A DNA stretch of 64,000 bases from the NCBI RefSeq assembly GCF_024713945.1, contig NC_134679.1, positions 3,539,001 to 3,603,000 of the forward strand, given 5' to 3'. Below, piece after piece: positions 38,413 through 48,113 of the stretch (its first letter is position 1; every line of letters starts with the position of its first letter). Under the pieces are notes generated by a model. That model was not told the DNA's origin. It did no database searches and saw only the letters and a program-made list of their open reading frames with translations. Source of the stretch: Dermatophagoides farinae. Taxonomy: Eukaryota > Arthropoda > Arachnida > Sarcoptiformes > Pyroglyphidae. A program made the translations under genes and the position numbers.

Positions 38413-38418
38413 TTTATT
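38413..38418 (-). terminator. Poly(A) signal, ACSL gene
   Basis: TTTATT on the plus strand, AATAAA in the gene's sense, lies 81 bp after the ACSL stop. Confidence 0.55.
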
Positions 38419-38498
38419 CGACGGCCCCTTCTTGCATGAAGTCTAGTGTCAACAAAATTCAAATTTAAAACGAATTCTGATCATTAACAATAGATAAT

Positions 38499-40733
38499 TC
38501 ATTCACAATTTTCAACTATTATTTGTTCAATCATTTCTTGATAAAAATGTTGAATTTGTTTTCGTTTCAATTTGAAACTTGCGGTAACTAAACCATTTTC
38601 AGCTGTCCATTCGTCTTGCACCAACAGATAATGTTTAGGAATTTCATAACGACGTAGACCATTCAGGCGAGCATGTATTATCATCTTTTTTCTGAATATT
38701 TGCAGTAGTTTTTGATTATTTAGATTCAAATTTTCACGTTCATTGTTTTGACATTTGTTGGCAATTTGTCTTGTCCAAATCCGTTCAATTGCTTTTTGAT
38801 TTGGAATAACAATAGCGATTAAATGATCACGCATAGAATCGGCAAGCACACAAATTTGATTGATCAAATACGAAGTCTTAAGTTTAGTTTCCACTTTACC
38901 AAGGGAAATATATTCGCCAAATTGAAGCTTAGTAAAATCCTTTTTCCTATCTATTATCTTGAACGAACCATTCGGGAACATTTCACCCACATCGCCTGTT
39001 CGAAACCATCGAATGCCTAGATGATCTTCATAATAGGCTTTACGATCCACATCTTTCAATTTGAAATAACCAATCGATAATGATTCACAGGACAAATGAA
39101 TTTCCCCACGAGGATTCGGTTTATCGGTTATTGTGTATCCACCTTCCGTCCAATCTACTAATTTGATTTTTGTACCAAATTGTGGTCCACCAACTTTTCC
39201 CAATGAGTAATCATGTGTATCCATGAACAAACCACCGCCAACAGTCTCGGTTGAGCCATAGCCTTGTATAAATATGATGTTCATGCAAGCTCGAATCAAT
39301 TTCTGAGTATCTGGGGCCAATGGAGCCCCTCCCGATAACATACCAATCAGATTGCCACCCAATAATTCGTTGAACTTACGAAGGAAAATGTGATCCAATA
39401 AAGGTGTCTGGAAGCCTTTTGCCATCCAGAAATATTTGTATTCAACAATGAATTCGAATAATTTAACAGCCAACAACCCACGTTGATTTAGTCTGGTCAA
39501 GATGGTTTTTCGTATTCTATCTAGAACCAAAGGAACACAGGCCATAACTGTAGGTCGCAACAATGTAGCATCACCTTTACAGCCAGGCATTAATGCTGCG
39601 CTCAAATCGGTTAATGTATGTGGACTTGAATAACCGATGCGAGCACCAAGTAAAATGACAAATGTTTCGACACCGAATTCGAGAATGTGAGCTAACGGTA
39701 GGTATGCAATATATACGTGACGGCATGTTTCGTGCAAGAAAAACTCGAGCAATCCGATACATCCTTTGAACAATCCTATGATGTTTCGCTGTGTCATTAA
39801 AACACCCTTGGGTCGGCCACCAGAACCAGAAGTGTACATAATGACTGCTAAATCATCCGGGTCATTTTTTGTAAAATTAAAATTTTTTTCACCAGCTTGG
39901 AGCATCTGTTCATAAGTGATGATTTGAACATCATTTTGATTATTATTGTTCAATTCCAAATTGAAACGTTCAATGTCCTTGTTACTTTCATATTGTCCTT
40001 CCTTTTGGTCTAAAACAATAAGATAACGCAATTGTTGAAAAATTTCACTTTTACGTGGATGTTCAATCAATTTTTTGAGAAGTTGGTTAGTGGTTACAAT
40101 GATTGTGGTTTCACATTCTTTAATTGCATCATAAACTCCTTGATTATCCAATGTCGGATATAATGTGGCAACAACAGAACCATTCTTGATAATGGCTTGA
40201 GCTGAAATGAACCATCGATAACTTGTTTCAGCATAAATGACGATTCTGTCTCCTTTTTGAGCTGAAAGCATTCGACGTAAGGCGCTACCGAATTGATTGA
40301 TAGAATCAATTAATGTTTTCCAAGTCATCCATTGATACTCGCCTAGTTTATATCGATACGGTATGTTTATATCATTTTGTTTGTTCGATTCACGCTGTAG
40401 AATAGGACGCCAAGCTAGGCATGAATGTTGAGGTCCGAAAATTTCATAACCTTTTTCGAATGCTTCATCCAATGTTTGACAATCGTCTAGGTAAAATTCA
40501 GGTAAATGTGTGCGCGTAGATTTTCGAACCAAATCATCTGGATAATCAACATCTTGAAGCGAACGATTTCGATAGATGAGATGCCATAGACGCCATGGCT
40601 TATGCCATAATAAATAGATGGGCAAAGTAATTATATCGAATACAACGGTCACTGTTGCAATACACAAAATAACAATTCGAATCACTTGTTGCGGTAAAAC
40701 TTTTTTCCATAAATATTGTAGCCGTTTCCACAT
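38499..40733 (-). CDS. Long-chain acyl-CoA synthetase, ACSL3/4-like, intronless
   Basis: One uninterrupted frame of 744 residues starts at ATG 40733 (MWKRLQYLWKK). Human ACSL3/4 have 711-720 residues. ACSL enzymes activate long-chain fatty acids to acyl-CoA with ATP at ER and lipid-droplet membranes. A membrane segment (about residues 19-43) precedes the AMP-binding domain. Motifs in order: GDRIVIYAETSYRW, the phosphate loop YTSGSGGRPKGV (residues 300-311), YLPLAHILEF, GYGSTET near residue 490, TGDVGEMFPNGSFKIIDRKK, and SLGKVETKLK. These follow the ACSL order. The phosphate loop has Gly305 where the family has Thr (TSGSTGxPKG), and GYGSTET has Ser for the usual Leu. The catalytic-side motifs after these are intact. 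Activity is therefore likely but not certain. Upstream of the ATG no splice-phase evidence for another coding exon was seen. Confidence 0.9.
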   Translation of the reverse strand: MWKRLQYLWKKVLPQQVIRIVILCIATVTVVFDIITLPIYLLWHKPWRLWHLIYRNRSLQDVDYPDDLVRKSTRTHLPEFYLDDCQTLDEAFEKGYEIFGPQHSCLAWRPILQRESNKQNDINIPYRYKLGEYQWMTWKTLIDSINQFGSALRRMLSAQKGDRIVIYAETSYRWFISAQAIIKNGSVVATLYPTLDNQGVYDAIKECETTIIVTTNQLLKKLIEHPRKSEIFQQLRYLIVLDQKEGQYESNKDIERFNLELNNNNQNDVQIITYEQMLQAGEKNFNFTKNDPDDLAVIMYTSGSGGRPKGVLMTQRNIIGLFKGCIGLLEFFLHETCRHVYIAYLPLAHILEFGVETFVILLGARIGYSSPHTLTDLSAALMPGCKGDATLLRPTVMACVPLVLDRIRKTILTRLNQRGLLAVKLFEFIVEYKYFWMAKGFQTPLLDHIFLRKFNELLGGNLIGMLSGGAPLAPDTQKLIRACMNIIFIQGYGSTETVGGGLFMDTHDYSLGKVGGPQFGTKIKLVDWTEGGYTITDKPNPRGEIHLSCESLSIGYFKLKDVDRKAYYEDHLGIRWFRTGDVGEMFPNGSFKIIDRKKDFTKLQFGEYISLGKVETKLKTSYLINQICVLADSMRDHLIAIVIPNQKAIERIWTRQIANKCQNNERENLNLNNQKLLQIFRKKMIIHARLNGLRRYEIPKHYLLVQDEWTAENGLVTASFKLKRKQIQHFYQEMIEQIIVENCE

Positions 40734-41799
40734 GTTTTAGATTATTGTTGTTTTGACTTTGATACGATCAATTCGAATTGATTGATCCAACACCAATATG
40801 TCACAATATTTCAAACAAGTTTAAAACCAACTGAATCAATCGAGATTGTTCTTTTCATCTGTGATCAAGATTGCTAATGAACAAAAAAATTAGTGAATAG
40901 TAGTGAACGGATTGTCAGTAATAATAATGACAGACCGGTTGTGTAACAACACATGCCAAGATGACAATTTTTTTCGTTCCAATCACCATTCATTTATATT
41001 AATAATTTTTTCTCGTTTCATCCTGTTGATGATAATGATAACGACGTAACCATTCAACTGAAACCAAACAAGATATGTTTCTTGTTTCATTTTTTTTGAC
41101 ATATCTCAAATATCATTTATTCGGTCCATTTGGTCTCTTACACAATTGATTATCTTTTCTCTCTGGTAAGCCATCAATCATGTCGATTACAATGTGAAAT
41201 TTGGTTAAAATTTTTTAAAAACAGAAAAACAGTTGGCAATATCTGCCACTGGGTTGTGAAAATTATGTTTTCTTGGTAAAGGATTTCTCATAAATATTTG
41301 GACACTGAATTAGTGAAATTTGAATTATTGGTTGAGAGTCTATATTTTTCTCATTTATTTGAAAAATATTTACGTTTTTTTCCTTTCCATGGGAGGTAAT
41401 GTGATATTCTATGGTTTATAGCCCATTATCATCATTCATAGATTTTTCCGTTGTTGCTAATGAAGCATTTTGGTGATAATCATAATTTGATTGTCATCAT
41501 GAGTAACGCAAACAACAAAAACAACAAACTTATCGCCCTCTCATTATTTATGATTACAAGTTGCATTTCATGATGTGGATGATGATGATGATGATGATTT
41601 GACCATATCTATCACTTTGATATTGAATCATACACTCATGTTTTATTTTTAAATGGTCGAATGACTTTATGAACTGATTACACTATTTAATTCGGCTTAA
41701 AGCCGGTTGAATTTTTTTATTTCTCAAAATTTGTTTTGTTGGTTTCACATCTTCAACAAAAATTTCATCTTAATTATTGATTTTTTAAACTTTGTTGTG
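40734..41799. other. Divergent intergenic region, ACSL / calsequestrin-like gene
   Basis: The two flanking genes diverge, so both promoters should lie in this 1.07 kb. It contains a (GAT)n tract near 41578-41599 and several ATCGAT-like words but no coding frame. In-frame codons before the 41800 ATG open at a TTG and were not used. Confidence 0.5.
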
Positions 41800-43523
41800 A
41801 TGGAAGTCTATAAATTTGTTCTTGTAATTCTTATAATTTGTTCATCAGTTCGAGCCGATAACATTCTTGATTTGATTGAAACACGGCCATCATTAGCAGC
41901 ATCTGATCAATCTATGATTTGTCAATTAAATGAAAATGACGTAAAATCATTGTTGACTTTGTCCGAACAATCTACAAACACTCAGAAATATATTTTGATC
42001 AAAACTGATGAAAACGAAGATTCTTTTATTAACAATGTTCGATCGCAATTATCCGGTTTGGATTATCGTGTTTGTTCATTCAAATTATCACAAGTTTCAC
42101 TTGCTCTAACTAACATAACAATTGTCAACAATGACGGACATGCCATACCTTATTATGGTCGCCGAGATCCCTCAACTTTGGTTCGTTTCCTTGCTCATTT
42201 GGAACAACGTATTTCCAAATCGCCATATCAAACGATTAAAGGCAAATTAGACAAGAAAGCCTATGAGCACGTGTTAGAGCCTAAAATTATCGCCTATTAT
42301 CCCGATGTTACAGCGCCTGCATTTGCACAATTTCAACAAGCTGCCAAACTAATGGCTCCTAGTCCTCCGTTTTTTGTCGTTCATGATCCACAGGTAAATA
42401 GTTTTCTGACATTGGCCAATTTGCCTTCAAATATTTACTTTCAATGTTATTTTTATTCTATACAATTATCTTTTAATAATGCTTATAGCTTGCAGCCAAA
42501 TTTCGACTCAATCAACCGGGACAAATGTCTCTAGTTCGTCGTTTAGAAAAATCGCAAATATTTTTCCCTCCACTATCATCGTCGGTGATGTCCTTGGAAC
42601 CAACACAGGCTATCATGGCTCAGGATATCATCAATTGGATACAAGAAAACCGTGGACTAGTAATGCATGAACTCAAAGATACCAATCTTTATAAGCCAGA
42701 GATTCATGACCCCAACAAATATCAATTGGTTGCAGTTGGTGATAAATCATCACCGCTTGGATTGTATTTCTTCAAGATTCTCACCAAAACAATACAAAAT
42801 ATAAGTCGTGAAAATGAAATCTGGTTAAATCCGTCGTCAATATCTGATGATAATGACGATGAACAGAATTCGGACATACAGAATCATATTCAATCGGATG
42901 AACCCGTTGATTTAATCCGTTTGGACGATATCAAAATTGTGTGGATCGATTTACAACAATTTCCTTCAACTGCATTGAACTTACAAAAATTGTATCAAAT
43001 AGAACCGGTTCAGAACGTTTGGTTTGGCCTCATTCATTCACCATCAACGGCTATTGCTACTCAAGGTCTGGATTCAGTATGGTTTGATTTGAATGGCTTG
43101 AATTTGACACGAAGTGATCGACGAACCGATCAGGAGAACATTTGGCTGGTTCGTAATTGGATTCTGACTGTTACTGACCGAGAAATGAAATCGGCTACCA
43201 ATGATTCATCAACCGGTGCTCCAATTACTTTTGTTCTAGAACCTGAACCGATTTCCGTACGACAAGGTGGTAATTTCCTGTTAGAATGTCGTGTTCTTCC
43301 TCATTTGAAATGTAGTTGGATGAAAGATTCCCAATCCATTGTAGTGGATTCCCGGTATCGATACGCTATTTCTGGTCGTGATGGTGGTGATTGTAGTCTG
43401 ATGATTCAGGGAGCTCGAATCGATGAAGATCAAGGAGAATGGACATGTTTGGTCGATGGTACAAATGAAAAATCTTTGCCCATCATAGTGAATGTTCGAT
43501 ACGATACGAAAACGGAATTCTGA
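41800..43523 (+). CDS. Secreted calsequestrin-like protein with C-terminal Ig domain
   Basis: Exons 41800-42393 and 42489-43523 join in phase 0 (donor CAG then GTAAAT; acceptor TGCTTATAG) and give 542 residues. MEVYKFVLVILIICSSVRA is a signal peptide. Residues from about 60 to 430 follow the calsequestrin triple-thioredoxin fold: FLAHLEQRI-YQTIKG, EPKIIAYYPD, AFAQFQQAAKLM, PPFFVVHD, INWIQENRGLVMHELK, DIKIVWIDLQQFPS and DSVWFDLNG correspond in order to FLLDLIEDPVELIEG, EIKLIGYFKSK, AFEDAAEEF, PFFATFD, VNFVEEHRR, IIWIDPDDFP and DSVWMEM of vertebrate calsequestrin. The usual acidic calcium-binding tail is absent. Instead residues 445-535 form an Ig domain: Cys465, Trp475 and Cys518 in DEDQGEWTC. 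No transmembrane segment or ER-retention signal follows. A luminal or extracellular binding role is inference; calcium storage is doubtful. Confidence 0.85.
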
Positions 43524-43618
43524 TTGTGTGTGTTTTAGTTTGATGAATTTTTTCAATCAGTTATATTATAACTTGAATTCTGGTTTTTATTCTTGATTCA
43601 ATAATTGATAAGCCAAAA

Positions 43619-43624
43619 AATAAA
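43619..43624 (+). terminator. Poly(A) signal, calsequestrin-like gene
   Basis: AATAAA lies 96 bp after the stop at 43523, with a second AATAAA about 12 bp further on. Confidence 0.55.
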
Positions 43625-44526
43625 AGTTTAAATAAATTCTGAGTAATTATAAAAAAGTTATATACCGGGATCTACTTTTTGATTGTTTTACATCAATTTG
43701 ATAAATAACAAACTAATCAAGAAAATGTTTGGTTATGGCATTTATTTTAAAAAATATATAGCTAGATTAAAATTGAATTTTTAATATTCAAATTTTTTTT
43801 TTTTTGAAAATTAATCCTTTGAGAGAAATGAAACATTTCATAGAGCAACTTTTTTTTCTGATGATCGATAAGTTTCGTGGTTAATCAAAACAAACGGCAA
43901 ATGTAGCGATTTTTTTAAAATTACATACGTGACATCCATTCCCATAATCTGAGATTGTCTCACAGATTGTTCCTTGTTGGCCAATTACTTTGCCATAATT
44001 TGAAGATTGTTGCGATTTGATCTTAATATTTTTCAATATTCTTTTGTTTTTTTTTGTTTGTTTTTCATAATTTGTATTTTCATTTTTTCAAAAAAAAAAA
44101 TTAAATTTTTCTTTTTTCGTTTCAAATCCATATCCACCCATAATCATCATCATCATCAACAACAACCTTCCATAGAATTATTTGAACAGGCATTTTTTAT
44201 AGTTTTTCAGATTTTTGAGATTTGTGTGTGTGTGTTTTTTTTGCCAAAAAATTATTATCCATAAATTATATTATTTGAAAGTTTTCTGATAAAAATGAAA
44301 TCTATCATTAAAGGATCGTTTATTCACGATTTGGTTTCATTTTTTCCATGGAAAAGAATCGACCAATCAAGAAACACACGCATAAATACAGTAAATAATA
44401 AAACATCCAACTTAACCTATCCATTACGTACGACGCATGAATTCCAAAATATCATAACATTCCAGAATTAGTCTCCGCCTTCAAGATGGATCTCAAATTC
44501 GAATGGCAATATCAGATTGAAGATGA

Positions 44527-44535
44527 TATAAAAAG
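44527..44535 (+). promoter_or_regulatory. TATA-like element before neuropeptide precursor
   Basis: TATAAAAAG lies 100 bp upstream of the ATG at 44627. The distance suits a TATA box with a leader of about 70 bp. In such A/T-rich DNA a chance match is possible. Confidence 0.4.
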
Positions 44536-44626
44536 CGATCATTTAAAAGCGCTATATTATAATATCTATTTAGCTACCGGAAGCTGAAAGTTTTCTTTTA
44601 AAAAAAATTCAATCGTTTGGTAAAAA

Positions 44627-45289
44627 ATGTCAACGGAAAGTTTCTCGTTGACCTTATTGATGATGGCCTCTAGTATGATGATGGTAATCATTTGTGCTTC
44701 ATCATCTCCATCATCTTCATCATCAATAGGCGAAGATATTGAACAGCAACAGCCCCAATTAGCTGGCCAACAATGTGCACCAAGCGATATTCAATGCAAT
44801 GAAGTCTCTAATCCATCAACGATGATGATGACACAAAGATCAAATCCGTCATCTATTCAATTAGTCGAACCATCTATTTTTTCAATGCCATCGTCACTAT
44901 CTTTGAGCCAGAATCCGGCTTCAGCACTTTTAGTTCCAACAACAAACATAGGATCTAATAACTTTGGCGATGGTGAACAACAATCGCAACAACAATCATC
45001 AATGAGAATTCAGGAACCAATCGATTTAGATTGGCTTATGAATCGAATACCACAACAACCACACCAAACATCATTTTTATTGTCAGGTTCATCACCGATT
45101 ACTGCACCAAAATTGATTCGAGCATTCATTGTGAGCAATGGCAAAGGTGACGGAAGTAGTTCAATCTCGTCATCATTATCATCATCTCAATCAGTGGATC
45201 GTCGTGTGGCCCGTACACCACTTTTGAATATGGCCAATCGTTTTGGTAAACGTGATAAGCTACGTATGTCAAATCGTTTCGGTCGATAA
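44627..45289 (+). CDS. Putative amidated neuropeptide precursor (two NRF-amide peptides)
   Basis: A single exon encodes 220 residues, with no splice site needed. The N-terminus (LTLLMMASSMMMVIICASS) is a signal peptide. Most of the chain is Ser/Gln-rich spacer with one close cysteine pair (CAPSDIQC). The C-terminus reads VDRR, VARTPLLNMANRF, GKR, DKLRMSNRF, GR, stop. Each copy thus has a dibasic or basic border and a Gly amide donor, which predicts two peptides ending in Met-(Ala/Ser)-Asn-Arg-Phe-amide, at residues 194-206 and 210-218. A dibasic site followed by Gly-Lys-Arg is standard for neuropeptide processing. The C-terminal sequence does not match the known arthropod families I can recall (FMRFa, sNPF, NPF, sulfakinin, myosuppressin, SIFa, RYa). 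A divergent RYamide/luqin-type or other RFamide precursor is the nearest guess. Confidence 0.72.
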   Translation: MSTESFSLTLLMMASSMMMVIICASSSPSSSSSIGEDIEQQQPQLAGQQCAPSDIQCNEVSNPSTMMMTQRSNPSSIQLVEPSIFSMPSSLSLSQNPASALLVPTTNIGSNNFGDGEQQSQQQSSMRIQEPIDLDWLMNRIPQQPHQTSFLLSGSSPITAPKLIRAFIVSNGKGDGSSSISSSLSSSQSVDRRVARTPLLNMANRFGKRDKLRMSNRFGR

Positions 45290-45783
45290 ACAACAAGGGT
45301 CTGTTTGACCAACTGGGAACTTATTAATCATCATTATTTTCATTAAAAAGTAAAAAGTAAAATATGCTTGCATTCAATCATTCAATCAAACATTCATTAT
45401 CATCAGCATCATCGACATCATCGTTTGCGAAAAGAATGCATTAAAAATATAATTTCCGAAATAGCATGCGTCAGAAAATTCATATTTATTCAAGTTTATA
45501 AACTAATCACACCCGCATGAATTGAGTTAGAATATTCCTTACATTCAGCTTACATAGACATATCATCATTCCATAATTATTAGATCAAATATATGATATT
45601 AATTCACACACACACACACAGAAATAATATTAAATTAAATTCGATGAATTTAAACAGAATTTAAATGAAATAAATGGAATGGTTATTCAAATTTATTCAA
45701 TTTAATTTGATCAAAAATCATTCGATGTAATCATCATTTGTATTATCATCAGTATTCACTTCTTTATTGGTTTGGTCCACTAG
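45290..45783. other. Convergent 3' region, neuropeptide / HACD genes
   Basis: This 494 bp A/T-rich stretch lies between two stop codons on opposite strands. It holds a short (AC)n tract near 45606-45620 and minus-strand AATAAA signals at 45768-45763 and 45697-45692. No coding frame was seen. Confidence 0.55.
45763..45768 (-). terminator. Candidate poly(A) signal, HACD gene
   Basis: TTTATT on the plus strand lies only 16 bp after the HACD stop; a second copy at 45692-45697 is a more usual distance away and may be the one used. Confidence 0.4.
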
Positions 45784-46601
45784 TCAATCCTGCTTTATCG
45801 GTTGTTTAGATGAACCAATAATCTTTTTTCGTTGCCCAAACATGTAAAGATAAAGCTGGGGAAAAACTAAAAAAAGAAAATAAACAAATGGACTATATGG
45901 TTTCAAATGGCAATACTTACAATGAATGTAGCTAAGCATGAATATTATGCAATACACATCATAATGGAATGAGAAATTTAATTTGTTTGGTAAATCGAAC
46001 GAGAGAAATTTTTGTTGGCGAATCGGTCGAAGAGCAGCGTAAGTGGTAAATAGTTCACCAGAAACTCCAATTGGATATAGTACAATAAATAGAGTATAAC
46101 GAAGCCAGGTACAAATGTACGGAACGGCATCATAAATGTTTAAGGCATAGTAAGCATATCGTGTACATTCGGCGATACACCAGGCGATCAATAACATCGG
46201 TACACCGATCGAATATCGAGCTTCGGACAACGGAATTAATATTCCCCAAACCAACATTAAACGAGAGAAAATTTGGGTAAATGTTGTGAACGGATTTGAT
46301 CGAACAAAACCAATCATGGCATGGAATACTTCAATTAATTGATAAGTTTGAAAAATAGTTATAATAATGGAACAATGTTCCCATAGTAGTCGATAATTAT
46401 GACGTTCAGGCGAAAACAATAAGAACCGTATGGTCAGAAATAATCCATAAGCCCATCTATGAGAATAAAGTTCGATGAATTAGCTAATCAATATTTGAAA
46501 ATAATAACAAACCCAATAAATTGTACAGCATTATAAATGGCCAAATAATGTTTGACCATTGGTGGTGATTGCTGTCGAGTTTGAGATTTTTTAGTTTCCA
46601 T
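45784..46601 (-). CDS. Very-long-chain 3-hydroxyacyl-CoA dehydratase (HACD/PTPLA family)
   Basis: Three minus-strand exons, 46601-46513, 46456-45921 and 45866-45784, join in phases 2 and 1 and give 235 residues (human HACD2 has 254). Introns are 56 and 54 bp. The enzyme removes water from 3-hydroxyacyl-CoA, the third step of very-long-chain fatty acid elongation at the ER. The multi-pass chain contains FQTYQLIEVFHAMIGFV, TQIFSRLMLVW, AECTRYAYYALN, RYTLFIVLYPIGVSGEL and FPQLYLYMFGQRKK, the family motifs in order. The catalytic pair corresponds to Tyr157 and Glu164, seven residues apart as in yeast Phs1. The C-terminus KQPIKQD lacks a clear KKxx signal. Its 54 bp second intron has no in-frame stop and would add 18 residues if retained. 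Confidence 0.92.
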
Positions 46602-47076
46602 TTTAGAGCAAAAATTGACTGATTTGAATTGATTGAGAATAGAAAAAATAAAAATTAAAAAATAAATTTATTGAAAAAACAATTGACAATATGAGGAAAA
46701 TGTTGTCTTTTAATTTGACAACAAACACAAACCAGTTTTCGACCAAGTAATATGAGTTTTTTAGCATTCTAATGACGCGATTGCTAAAGCTCGAACATTG
46801 AAAGGAAAAAAACAACTTATAGACGTAGTTACGCAAATGAATAGTGTGTGTACTTAAATTCAAAAAAAAATGAAATGAAATACAACTTTGGTTTGTGATA
46901 TAAAATAGCCAAACTGGAAAACAGCCAAAGACTGAAGCGCGATAGTTGTTGTGTGATAATATAACTTTGAAAGAAAAAAAAATTTCCAACTTACAATTGA
47001 TTAAACATGTTTTTTTATTCGATATTTTAAAAAGAAAATCGATTGTATCGATGTGAAAACTGCAAACATTTACAAA
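46602..47076. other. Spacer between HACD and PI31 genes
   Basis: Both genes are on the minus strand, so this 475 bp holds the PI31 3' UTR and the HACD promoter and leader. A minus-strand frame at 46603-46989 is Phe/Ser/Asn-rich with no domain and is not accepted. Confidence 0.5.
47014..47019 (-). terminator. Poly(A) signal, PI31 gene
   Basis: TTTATT on the plus strand, AATAAA in sense, lies about 58 bp after the PI31 stop at 47077. Confidence 0.5.
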
Positions 47077-48113
47077 TCAAAAAAAGCTTCTATCGAAACC
47101 AGGTCCACGCGGCGGAGGTAAATGGTCAGGATCAGGTCTATATAAATTTTTAGCAATTTATTAGTATTAGTATAATGAAAAAAAATCGATTACCTAAAAA
47201 AACGAGCGTCAGGTAGAGGCCCCACAGGATCGTAACGAGCACCCGGCGGCAATGCTCCACGTGGCATATTCACAGGTGGACCACGTTCAGGTCGAAAACG
47301 ATTTCCAGAGAATGGGTCGAATAACATCCCACCACCGATTCCTTGTCCGAAAGGATCTATTTAAAAAAAAGAATGATAATAATTCTAATGAGAATACAAA
47401 AATAAGCAAGATTTACCTAAATCACCACGGCCAATTGGTGGATAAATTAAGCGATTTGGATCATCTTCCAGAATCGATCGAGGTTGAGCGGGAGTAGGAA
47501 TAAATTTGGAAAATGGGAGATTACCGTGATCATCACGAGACGATGAATTTTCAGTTGTTGATGATGAAGGAGCAACTATAGGCTTTTTTTGACAATTGAA
47601 ATTTGACATGTTTTGACGAATGAGTGTGGCCAGACGATTCACCTTATCATTATCAAATGTTTCAAAAATCTTGTCGTTCGAATTGAGAAATGATTTTTTA
47701 GCGATTGAAAATCGGTATTGATCATCATTTGAAGTGGATGAAGCATTAGAAACGGTCACTTTAATTATATCGGTATCAGTTTCGTCGGCGACACAATTCA
47801 AAAAAATGTTTTCTGTTTCCAAAATGGCCGAACGATAAATCAAATTATATTGATTGCAATTGTTATTCCATCCGATCGGTAATAATTCACTGCCACTTTT
47901 GTTTTGATATTCAGCTTTTAGCTTTGAAAAAGAATGAAAGTATTAATACAATAATCGTCATATAAACGTCTTTTTAAATACCTGATTATCGACGGCGATG
48001 CATTTGAAATCAAAATCCTGTACCAAAACCCAGTGTATGACCGAAACAATCAGATCTGTTTGATTTTTTAGAATTGGCTTTATCGTTTGAAAAAAGGTTT
48101 CATATCCTTTCAT
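47077..48113 (-). CDS. PSMF1: Proteasome inhibitor/regulator PI31
   Basis: Four minus-strand exons, 48113-47982, 47921-47417, 47356-47194 and 47137-47077, join in phases 0, 1 and 2 and give 286 residues (human PI31 has 271). Introns are 56-60 bp. PI31 binds the 20S proteasome through its C-terminus and is an adapter for proteasome transport and assembly. The N-terminal FP domain runs from ATG 48113 (MKGYETFFQTIKPILKN) through HWVLVQDFDFKCIAVD and LLPIGWNNN to LATLIRQN near residue 125. The proline- and glycine-rich C-terminus contains PIGRGDLDPFGQGIGGGM, ALPPGARYDPVGP and PDPDHLPPPRG, ending in DRSFF, the PI31 HbYX-containing-type tail region. The gene is head-to-head with NDUFA6. Confidence 0.92.

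Larger units (their letters stand above)
37371..38498. other. Convergent 3' region of Scribble and ACSL
   Basis: The region lies between two stop codons on opposite strands. It is A/T-rich with frames that do not resemble proteins. It contains a plus-strand AATAAA at 37817 and a minus-strand AATAAA at 38418-38413, so both genes have room for separate 3' UTRs. Confidence 0.6.
43524..44626. other. Calsequestrin-like 3' UTR and neuropeptide gene promoter region
   Basis: The first part holds an AATAAA at 43619. The rest is A/T-rich with (CAT)n and (GT)n tracts and T runs. A TATA-like element sits about 100 bp before the neuropeptide ATG. The frame 44007-44264 is a translation of T runs and was not accepted. 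Confidence 0.5.

Noticed and set aside
41707-41799. N-terminal extension of the calsequestrin-like protein
   Set aside because: The longer frame starts at TTG; ATG at 41800 gives a clean signal peptide.
46603-46989. Minus-strand open frame of 128 codons between HACD and PI31
   Set aside because: Phe/Ser/Asn-rich with no domain; the space is needed for the PI31 3' UTR and the HACD promoter.
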